Part shown: positions 58,581 to 64,000 of the stretch, piece after piece | How positions within the stretch are numbered: the first letter of the stretch is position 1 | How the letters are laid out: every line of letters begins with the position of its first letter | Origin: Crossiella equi | Lineage (GTDB): Bacteria > Actinomycetota > Actinomycetes > Mycobacteriales > Pseudonocardiaceae | NCBI RefSeq assembly: GCF_017876755.1 | Contig: NZ_JAGIOO010000001.1 | Span: forward strand, 124,001 to 188,000 | Length of the DNA stretch: 64,000 nucleotides | Direction: 5' to 3' | The notes under the pieces: generated by a model | What the model saw: the letters and a program-made list of their open reading frames with translations, nothing else | Databases searched by the model: none | What the model was told of the DNA's origin: nothing | Program-made: the position numbers and the translations under genes

Positions 58581-59480
58581 ATGACGATCACGGTCCTGGA
58601 CACCTACCCGGCGATGCGCGGGATCCTCCGCGCCCCGCTGGCCGAGCGCACCGAGCTGCTGCGGGCCATGCTTGAGCCCGCCAAGGGCATGTACCGCTAC
58701 TTCCCCGGTGAGGTGGACCTCGTCGCGATGCACGGCATGGGCTCGGGCTTCCCCCTCGACCGGGACGAGGCGCGGTGCCTGGAGGCGCTGGAGCTGCTGC
58801 ACGAGGCCGACGCGTGGGGCCGGATCGAACGGGCCCTGCACCACGGCATCGAGGTACAGCTGGCGGCCACGCCCGGCATCGCGGTGCCGGACCTGACCGT
58901 GCTCATCGTGCTCGGCGACCCCGGGGACCAGCACTTCCTGGACGTCAGCCTCGGCATGACCGCCAACGGCAGCGTGCCCGGGTACCTGTTCCTCAACTTC
59001 TGGCCGTTCCCGGAGAACCTGGCGCGCCTGGAGGCCACCGCGGTGCACGAGCTCAACCACAACCTCCGCTACGGCAGCGGCCAGGTGGTCTGGGACCCGG
59101 CCACGGTGACGGTGGGGGAGCAGATCGTCTCCGAGGGGCTGGCGGACGCCTTCGCCCGCCAGCTCTACGGCGACGAGCTGGGCTACGCCCGCATCGGGGT
59201 GCCGCACCTGCACGACGACGCGGTCTTCGCCAAGGTCCGCACCGGTCTGGACGTCACCGGAATGCACAACTTCACCGCCTGGGTGCACGGCGACGCGCAC
59301 GCGCTGCGCTACGGCGCCGCCCCGGTCGGCCTGCCCACCGGCGCCGGGTACGCCGCGGGCAACCGGCTGGTCGACGCCTACCTGGCCCGCACCGGCCGCA
59401 CGGCGGCGGAGGCCCTGCTGGTGGACCGGCGCGAAGTACTCGATTCGTTCCTGGTCGAATCGACTACGAAACCGGGCTGA
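58581..59480 (+). CDS. DUF2268 zinc-protease-like protein
   Basis: 299 residues from ATG 58581. The zinc-binding helix is HELNHN with His156, Glu157 and His160 (EATAVHELNHNLRYGSGQVV), followed by EGLADAFARQLYGDELGYAR, which supplies the third ligand Glu. This is the DUF2268 (YjaZ-like) predicted metalloprotease. There is no signal peptide, so it should act in the cytoplasm. It follows the monooxygenase by 28 bases and may share its transcript, although a functional link is not evident. Confidence 0.8.
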   Translation: MTITVLDTYPAMRGILRAPLAERTELLRAMLEPAKGMYRYFPGEVDLVAMHGMGSGFPLDRDEARCLEALELLHEADAWGRIERALHHGIEVQLAATPGIAVPDLTVLIVLGDPGDQHFLDVSLGMTANGSVPGYLFLNFWPFPENLARLEATAVHELNHNLRYGSGQVVWDPATVTVGEQIVSEGLADAFARQLYGDELGYARIGVPHLHDDAVFAKVRTGLDVTGMHNFTAWVHGDAHALRYGAAPVGLPTGAGYAAGNRLVDAYLARTGRTAAEALLVDRREVLDSFLVESTTKPG

Positions 59481-59499
59481 CCAGGCCTAACATCCGCGC

Positions 59500-60399
59500 A
59501 TGATGCTTCGACGGGTATTGCGCGCGATCGTGGTGTTCACGGTGGCCGTTCCCGTCATCCTCACTGGGGTGACGGGAACGGCCACGCCTGACCGACAACT
59601 TCTGTTCTTCAACCACGCCTACGGCGTCCTCGACCGGGAGACGGCCGACGCCATCGAGCACTCGGCCTACCTCAAGGACTTCGCCAACTTCGAGGTCCGC
59701 ACCACCACCGGCTCCGGCGGGGAGGTCTGGACCGGCCGCTACCTGATGGGCCGGGAGACCTACCTCGAGCTGTTCGGGGTGGGTGACCTGGCCGGGACCA
59801 AGCTCGGCAACACCGGCATGGCCGTGTCCACCGAGCACCAGGGCGACTCGTCGACCGTGGTCAAGCGCCTGACCGGCCAGGGCATCAAGCCCATCGAGTT
59901 CACCCAGACCCGCGACTTCGGCGACGGCAAGCCGGTGCCGTGGTTCGACGCGGTCTACCCGACCGACCAGTTCGACAGCTTCTTCGCCTGGAGCATGGAG
60001 TACCGGCAGGAGTACCTCAACGACCCGCGCGCCAAGATCGGCCCGCCTGCCTACCCGGGTGACGTGAGCCGGGACCGGTACATCAACGACGGGTACCGCA
60101 CCCGGCTGATGCGCGATGTCACCGGGGTCCGCCTGGCCGTCACCCAGCGGGACCTCGACTCGATGCTGCCGCTGTACCGGGCGGGCGGGTTCGTGGTCGC
60201 GCCGGTGCCCGGCGGGGCGCTGGTGACCCGTGGCGGCACCACGATCCGCCTCGACGCCGTGCCGGTGGCCGAGGTCGGGCTGCGGCAGGTCGAGTTCGCC
60301 CTCAACCAGGACCTCGGCACCCGCCGGGAGGTGCCGCTGGGCCGCTCCACCCTGACCGTGGGCCCCGGTGCGCAGGCGGTGTGGAACTTCCCGAGGTGA
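59500..60399 (+). CDS. Secreted DUF5829 family protein
   Basis: 299 residues from ATG 59500 with a signal peptide (LRAIVVFTVAVPVILTGVTG, cleavage near TATP). The family pattern is LLFFNHAYGVLDRETADAIE, ANFEVRTTTGSGGEVWTGRY, then TYLELFG and GIKPIEFTQTRDFGDGKPVP with WFDAVYP, and later VTGVRLAVTQRDLDSMLPLY. DUF5829 is uncharacterised; the arrangement of His/Glu residues resembles vicinal-oxygen-chelate-like proteins. It is likely extracellular and may belong to the same transcript as the DUF2268 gene (19-base gap). Confidence 0.75.
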   Translation: MMLRRVLRAIVVFTVAVPVILTGVTGTATPDRQLLFFNHAYGVLDRETADAIEHSAYLKDFANFEVRTTTGSGGEVWTGRYLMGRETYLELFGVGDLAGTKLGNTGMAVSTEHQGDSSTVVKRLTGQGIKPIEFTQTRDFGDGKPVPWFDAVYPTDQFDSFFAWSMEYRQEYLNDPRAKIGPPAYPGDVSRDRYINDGYRTRLMRDVTGVRLAVTQRDLDSMLPLYRAGGFVVAPVPGGALVTRGGTTIRLDAVPVAEVGLRQVEFALNQDLGTRREVPLGRSTLTVGPGAQAVWNFPR

Positions 60400-60404
60400 C
60401 GAAC

Positions 60405-60446
60405 ACTTCCCTATCGTTCTCTATTTGGGCTCGATAGGGAAGTTTG
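60405..60446 (+). promoter_or_regulatory. Inverted repeat ACTTCCCTATCG / CGATAGGGAAGT, operator-like
   Basis: Twelve-base perfect arms at 60405-60416 and 60432-60443 flank a 15-base centre. The right arm continues as ATAGGGAAGTTTG (60434-60446), identical to 40149-40161 before the HTH/DUF4180 pair. TGATAC at about 60452-60457 may be the -10 of the hydrolase promoter. Confidence 0.6.
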
Positions 60447-60467
60447 CAGAGTGATACGGTAGCTCGC

Positions 60468-61301
60468 ATGAGCGAGATCTACCGGTCGGCGGCGGGCGCC
60501 ACCCTGCTGCGCGAGACCTACCTGCGCGACCTGGCCCAGTGCCCGGTACCCGCTGACCGCGAGTTCGTCGACACTCCGGAAGGAGAGACGTTCGTGCTGG
60601 TCAGCGGACCGGAGCAGGCGCCACCGCTGGTGCTGCTGCACGGTTCGGGCAGCAACTCCGCCGAGTGGGGGCCCAAGCTCGCCGGACTGGTCGACCGCTA
60701 TCGGGTGTACGCCGTGGACATCCTCGGTGAGCCGGGCCTGAGCGCCCCGGTCCGGCCACCCCTGGGCTCCGACCGCTACGCCCGCTGGCTGGACAGCGTG
60801 CTGGACGCGTTCGGCCTGGGCCAGGTCACGGTCCTGGGCGTCTCGCTGGGCGGCTGGCTGGCCCTGGACTACGCCACCCGCCGCCCGGACCGGGTCGGTC
60901 ACCTGGCCGTGGCCAACCCGGCCGGTGTTGGCAGGCAGCGTGCGAGCTTCCTGGTCAAGGCACTGTTCTGGAACCTGTTCGGCGGCTGGGGCAGGCGGCG
61001 CTCGGTCGCCATGACGCTCGGGCCCGCGGCCAGCACGCTGTCCGACGAGCGGCTGCACGCGGTGCTGGAGCGCGTGGTGGTGACGGCGAAGAACTACCGC
61101 TACCGCCGCGAGCCGATCCCGGTCTTCGACGACACCACGCTGCGCCGCCTCACCATGCCGGTGCACGCGGTGATCGGGAAGCTGGACGTCATGGTCGACG
61201 CCACCGAGACCGTCCGCAGGCTCAGCGTGCTCGTCCCGCACGCCTCCCTCCACGTGCTGCCCCGGCACGGGCACCTGGTGCCCACCGAGCTCGGCACGTG
61301 A
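60468..61301 (+). CDS. Alpha/beta hydrolase
   Basis: 277 residues from ATG 60468. The oxyanion segment LVLLHGSGSNSAEWGPKLAG, nucleophile elbow VTVLGVSLGGWLALDYATR (G-x-S-x-G), an acid near VIGKLDVMVD and the final His in VLPRHGHLVP are all present, so it should be active. The substrate is unknown. Its promoter region carries the operator shared with the excisionase-type HTH locus, so it is probably a target of that regulator. The next gene overlaps its stop (GTGA). Confidence 0.85.
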   Translation: MSEIYRSAAGATLLRETYLRDLAQCPVPADREFVDTPEGETFVLVSGPEQAPPLVLLHGSGSNSAEWGPKLAGLVDRYRVYAVDILGEPGLSAPVRPPLGSDRYARWLDSVLDAFGLGQVTVLGVSLGGWLALDYATRRPDRVGHLAVANPAGVGRQRASFLVKALFWNLFGGWGRRRSVAMTLGPAASTLSDERLHAVLERVVVTAKNYRYRREPIPVFDDTTLRRLTMPVHAVIGKLDVMVDATETVRRLSVLVPHASLHVLPRHGHLVPTELGT

Positions 61302-61942
61302 TCGACGTCCCGGCGGGCGAGGTGCTGGTCCGCGACGAGGCCACCGGCCACGGCACCCGGGTGCGGGTGGCGGCCTTCCGGCTGGCCCCGCACCCGGTGA
61401 CCGGCCCGGACGGCCTGCCGCGCACCGACCTGTCCTGGTTGGCCGCGCTCGAGCACTGCAACCGGCTCTCCCGCGAGTCCGGGTACACGCCCTGCTACCG
61501 GCTCGGCGAGGACCCGGACGGCCTGGACGTGGCCTGGGACCGGGCCGCCGACGGTTACCGCCTGCCCACCGAGGCCGAGTGGGAGCACGCCTGCCGCGCC
61601 GGGACCAGCGGCGACCGGTACGGCCAGCTGGACGAGATCGCCTGGTACCGCGACAACTCCGGCGGACGGCTGCACCCGCCGGGGGAGAAGGCCCCGAACG
61701 CCTGGGGCCTGCACGACATGCTCGGCAACGTCTGGGAGTGGTGCTGGGACGTCTACGACGCGACGGTCTACGGCCCCTACCGGGTGTTCCGGGGCGGCGG
61801 TGCCTTCGACACCCCGCGCGGCTGCCGGGCCGCCTGCCGCAGGCGCAGTCACCCCGCCTTCCACATCGACGACCTGGGCTTCCGCCTGGCCCGCAACGCC
61901 CGCGCGCCACTGTCGGCCCCCCTTGGTAGCGTCACCGTGTGA
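61298..61942 (+). CDS. Formylglycine-generating-enzyme-like protein lacking a catalytic Cys
   Basis: 214 residues from GTG 61298. The FGE-sulfatase fold is recognisable: MIDVPAGEVLVRDEATGHGT, DGYRLPTEAEWEHACRAGTS, LHDMLGNVWEWCWDVYDATV, VFRGGGAFDTPRGCRAACRR and DDLGFRLARNA. In formylglycine-generating enzymes the segment after RGGS carries a W-x-C and a second Cys that bind copper. Here the first Cys is replaced (GAFDTP), so oxidase activity is doubtful. Such proteins include non-enzymatic and ergothioneine-type relatives. It is translationally coupled to the hydrolase. Confidence 0.75.
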   Translation: MIDVPAGEVLVRDEATGHGTRVRVAAFRLAPHPVTGPDGLPRTDLSWLAALEHCNRLSRESGYTPCYRLGEDPDGLDVAWDRAADGYRLPTEAEWEHACRAGTSGDRYGQLDEIAWYRDNSGGRLHPPGEKAPNAWGLHDMLGNVWEWCWDVYDATVYGPYRVFRGGGAFDTPRGCRAACRRRSHPAFHIDDLGFRLARNARAPLSAPLGSVTV

Positions 61943-61987
61943 CATACGGCGGTCACGGACTGTCGCCGCGCGGAGGTGAGGGGTGCG

Positions 61988-62677
61988 ATGGACGCGAGCA
62001 GGGGGCCGGGTCCGGACTCCGACCTCTTCCGCCACGTGACCGGGCTCGCCGACGTCGAGGCCGCGCTGGCCCGGGGTGAGGCCGTGGTGCTGCCCAACCC
62101 GCACCCGCTGACCTCGGTCGTCGCGGCCACCACCGCCGGGGTGGTCAACACCGCCAAGGGCCGTCCCAGTGACCAGGCGGTGGCGTTGTGGCTGGCCGAG
62201 GACGGTCCGTGGCAGGAGCTGGCCGCCGTGCTGGACCTCGGTGAGCAGGGCGTGGCCTGCGCCCGGCACCTGCTGGTCGAGGAGCGGATCACCGCGCTGC
62301 TCCCCGTCACCGCCGCCGCCCCGGCCTGGGTCCGGGAGGCCGCGCGGGACGGGTTCGTGCTGGTCTTCGGCTCGTGCTGGGAGCCCCTGCGGCCCCTGCT
62401 GTCCCGGCCGCTGCGGGTCAGCAGCGCCAACCGCACCGGCCAGGTCCCGGTGGCCAACGCGGCCGCCGCCCGGGCGGTGTTCCCGCCGGAGGTGCACGTG
62501 CTGGCCGACGGTGACGGCCTGCCCGCCACCGGCAGGCACGCCACCACCACCCTGCGGATCACCCGGGCCGGGCTGACCCACATCCGGCCGGGCGCGCAGT
62601 GCCACGCCCACGGCGGTGCGGAGGCCTACCTCGCGCACCTGGCTCAGACCCGTGCCGGGGTCCGCGCCCTGAGCTGA
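61988..62677 (+). CDS. Sua5/YciO/YrdC-type protein
   Basis: 229 residues from ATG 61988 after AGGGG. The first motif, GEAVVLPNPHPLTSVVAATT, with NTAKGRPSDQAVALWLAED matches the YrdC nucleotide and threonine-binding region (KxR-S/T motif as KGRPS). LRVSSANRTGQVPVANAAAA is the later SxN motif. The family makes threonylcarbamoyl-AMP for tRNA t6A, but divergent copies occur in antibiotic clusters as carbamoyltransferase-like enzymes, and this short copy is unlikely to be the housekeeping one. It overlaps the convergent transporter by 34 bases. Confidence 0.7.
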   Translation: MDASRGPGPDSDLFRHVTGLADVEAALARGEAVVLPNPHPLTSVVAATTAGVVNTAKGRPSDQAVALWLAEDGPWQELAAVLDLGEQGVACARHLLVEERITALLPVTAAAPAWVREAARDGFVLVFGSCWEPLRPLLSRPLRVSSANRTGQVPVANAAAARAVFPPEVHVLADGDGLPATGRHATTTLRITRAGLTHIRPGAQCHAHGGAEAYLAHLAQTRAGVRALS

Positions 62678-63513
62678 GTGCTCAGCACCGCGCCGAGCAC
62701 CACCGCCCCGCCCAGCAGCTGCACGGCAGTCAGGTCCTGGCCGAGCACCAGCCAGCCGAGCAGCGTGGCCACCAGCGGGCTGAGCAGGCTGAGGAAGGTC
62801 ACCTCGGTCGGGGACAGCGCGCGGATGCCCCGGAACCACAGCGCGTACGCCACCGCCGCGCCGATGATCGACAGGTAGGCGTAGCCGAGCACGTTCGCGC
62901 CGGTCAGCGAGGCGGGTGGCGGGCCTTCAACCAGCAGGGTGAGGGGCAACAGGAGCACACCGCCCGCCACCAGCTGCCAGCCGGTCACCGCCAGCAGCGG
63001 GGCGTCGGTGCTCCACCGCTTGGCCAGCACCACGCCCAGGGCCATCACCACCGCGCCGCCGAGGGCGGCCAGCACGCCGATCGTGTCCAGCCGGGCGTCC
63101 GGGCGCAGCACCAGCAGCGCGACCCCGGCCACGCCCGCCAGCGCGGCCAGCACCGAGCGGGTGGTCAGGCGCTGGTCGAGCAGCCCGGCGGCGAAACCCG
63201 CGACCAGCAGCGGCTGCACCGCGCCGACCGTGGCCGCCACACCGCCGGGCAGCCGGTAGGCGGCCACGAACAGCAGCGCGAAGAACACCCCGATGTTCAG
63301 CGCACCGAGCACGAACGAGCGCCACCACCAGTCCCCGCGTGGTAATCGCCTGGTCAGCGCGACGAGCAGCAGCCCTGCGGGCAGGGCGCGCAGCACCGCG
63401 GCCAGCAGCGGGCGGCCGGGCGGCAGGAGCTCGGTGGTCACCAGGTAGGTGGAGCCCCAGACGGCGGGGGCCAGCGCGGTCAGCAGGACAACACCCAATC
63501 GATTGCTTAGCAC
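62644..63513 (-). CDS. EamA/DMT-family transporter
   Basis: 289 residues with ten membrane helices in two EamA repeats (VVLLTALAPAVWGSTYLVTT at the start, LNIGVFFALLFVAAYRLPGG, then PLLAVTGWQLVAGGVLLLPL and RALSPTEVTFLSLLSPLVAT). GTG 63513 lies inside a palindrome and has no ribosome binding site, which suggests leaderless, operator-controlled translation. It is probably a metabolite or drug exporter repressed by the divergent MarR protein. Confidence 0.8.
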   Translation of the reverse strand: MLSNRLGVVLLTALAPAVWGSTYLVTTELLPPGRPLLAAVLRALPAGLLLVALTRRLPRGDWWWRSFVLGALNIGVFFALLFVAAYRLPGGVAATVGAVQPLLVAGFAAGLLDQRLTTRSVLAALAGVAGVALLVLRPDARLDTIGVLAALGGAVVMALGVVLAKRWSTDAPLLAVTGWQLVAGGVLLLPLTLLVEGPPPASLTGANVLGYAYLSIIGAAVAYALWFRGIRALSPTEVTFLSLLSPLVATLLGWLVLGQDLTAVQLLGGAVVLGAVLSTQLRARTPARV

Positions 63514-63517
63514 TAAG
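63506..63517. promoter_or_regulatory. Palindromic MarR operator candidate
   Basis: CTTAGCACTAAG is palindromic at 10 of 12 positions and overlaps the EamA start codon. A further GCTAAG half site lies at 63533-63538, close to the MarR gene start at 63556. Confidence 0.45.
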
Positions 63518-63555
63518 GCAATGTATCTCACCGCTAAGACATCTAGGATGGGTGC

Positions 63556-64000
63556 GTGACAGATCACGTGGACCGAGTGCTCGCCCAGTGGGCCCGCGAA
63601 CGCCCCGACCTGGACGTCTCCCCGATGGGCATCATGGGCAGGCTCTCCCGGGCACACCGGGCCATCAGCACCGAGCTCGGCCGCACCTTCGCCCGGCACG
63701 ACCTGGACCACGCCTCCTTCGACGTGCTGGCCACCCTGCGCCGCTCCGGGCCCCCGCACCAGCTCACCCCGGCCGAGCTGATGCGCTCGGCCATGGTCAC
63801 CTCCGGCGCGATCACCCAGCGCCTGGACCGCCTGCAGTCCCGAGGTCTGGTCACCCGCACCCCCAGCCTGACCGACGGGCGGGTGGTGCACGTGCGCCTG
63901 ACCGAGGCGGGCCGGGACCTGATCGACACCGCGCTGCCCGACCACGTGGCCACCGAGGACCGCCTGCTCGCCGGACTGTCCACCGAGGACCGCGCCGAGC
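63556..64000 (+). CDS. MarR-family transcriptional regulator, 3' truncated
   Basis: The first 148 codons from GTG 63556; the gene runs off the right edge. The winged helix is clear: HLDHASFDVLA-type core (HDLDHASFDVLATLRRSGPP), TPAELMRSAMVTSGAITQRL and the wing RLQSRGLVTRTPSLTDGRVV. It is divergent from the EamA transporter with a 42-base spacer containing repeated CTTAG/CTAAG elements, so it likely controls both genes. Confidence 0.8.
   Translation, partial: MTDHVDRVLAQWARERPDLDVSPMGIMGRLSRAHRAISTELGRTFARHDLDHASFDVLATLRRSGPPHQLTPAELMRSAMVTSGAITQRLDRLQSRGLVTRTPSLTDGRVVHVRLTEAGRDLIDTALPDHVATEDRLLAGLSTEDRAE

Overview
The window is 64 kb of very GC-rich DNA with almost saturated G/C at third codon positions, many GTG starts, and dense gene packing with ATGA/GTGA stop-start overlaps. 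Together with TipA-, TioE-, EXLDI-, DrrA/DrrB- and rifampicin-monooxygenase-type genes, this points to a filamentous actinomycete. Pseudonocardiales is likely, but the genus cannot be fixed from the sequence. I see no rRNA, tRNA, CRISPR array or complete insertion sequence. The one recombinase is an orphan tyrosine recombinase. The region reads as an accessory chromosome arm of small regulator-plus-enzyme modules, self-resistance genes and a possible biosynthetic locus.

Left part (1-13.8 kb): an XRE repressor fused to a peptide deformylase; a spacer packed with hairpins; an autoregulated TipA-type MerR regulator; a NudC-type Nudix hydrolase; a YibE/F membrane protein with a His-Gly run; a secreted DUF1996 protein; a macrolide-type glycosyltransferase; an orphan immunity-like protein; TioE-like and AraC-type regulators; two VOC proteins; a tyrosine recombinase and a DUF554 membrane protein.

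13.8-20.6 kb: a leftward operon of the daunorubicin-resistance type (DrrA ATPase, DrrB permease, UvrA-like DrrC) with a strong terminator and an upstream inverted repeat. It is followed by a frameshifted gene, a PadR regulator, and an ArsR-type regulator coupled to an MFS exporter.

20.6-32.5 kb: the most unusual part. One operon couples a phenylacetate-CoA-ligase/LuxE-like adenylating enzyme to an MFS exporter. About 4.5 kb further on is a three-gene operon: GNAT acyltransferase, LuxE-type acyl-protein synthetase, and an 840-residue protein joining a LuxC acyl reductase to a second LuxE/ligase-like domain. There is no luciferase. Between them lie a methyltransferase, an HxlR-peroxiredoxin fusion, a hydrolase, an SDR and a DUF899 protein.

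32.5-51 kb: a flavin monooxygenase, a Nudix protein, a quinone oxidoreductase behind a SoxR-like box, a large NACHT NTPase with a degenerate protease-like N-terminus and a repeat-rich C-terminus, a membrane protein, a DUF4180 / excisionase-type HTH pair, an SRPBCC protein, an SNF2 helicase, an enoyl-CoA hydratase, TetR- and MarR-controlled small loci, an IMPase-like / F420-reductase-like operon opposite a double Lrp regulator, and a three-gene two-component operon.

51-64 kb: a GNAT protein, an EXLDI regulator with its operator and a DrrA/DrrB-like transporter, an AlkZ/HTH_42-like protein, a coiled-coil protein with a metal-binding N-terminus, a rifampicin monooxygenase preceded by a 17-codon leader ORF and a hairpin against its ribosome binding site, a DUF2268 protease-like protein, a DUF5829 protein, and a hydrolase / formylglycine-generating-enzyme-like / YrdC-like set. 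The hydrolase shares an operator-like 13-mer with the HTH locus at 40.1 kb. A divergent EamA transporter / MarR pair runs into the right edge.
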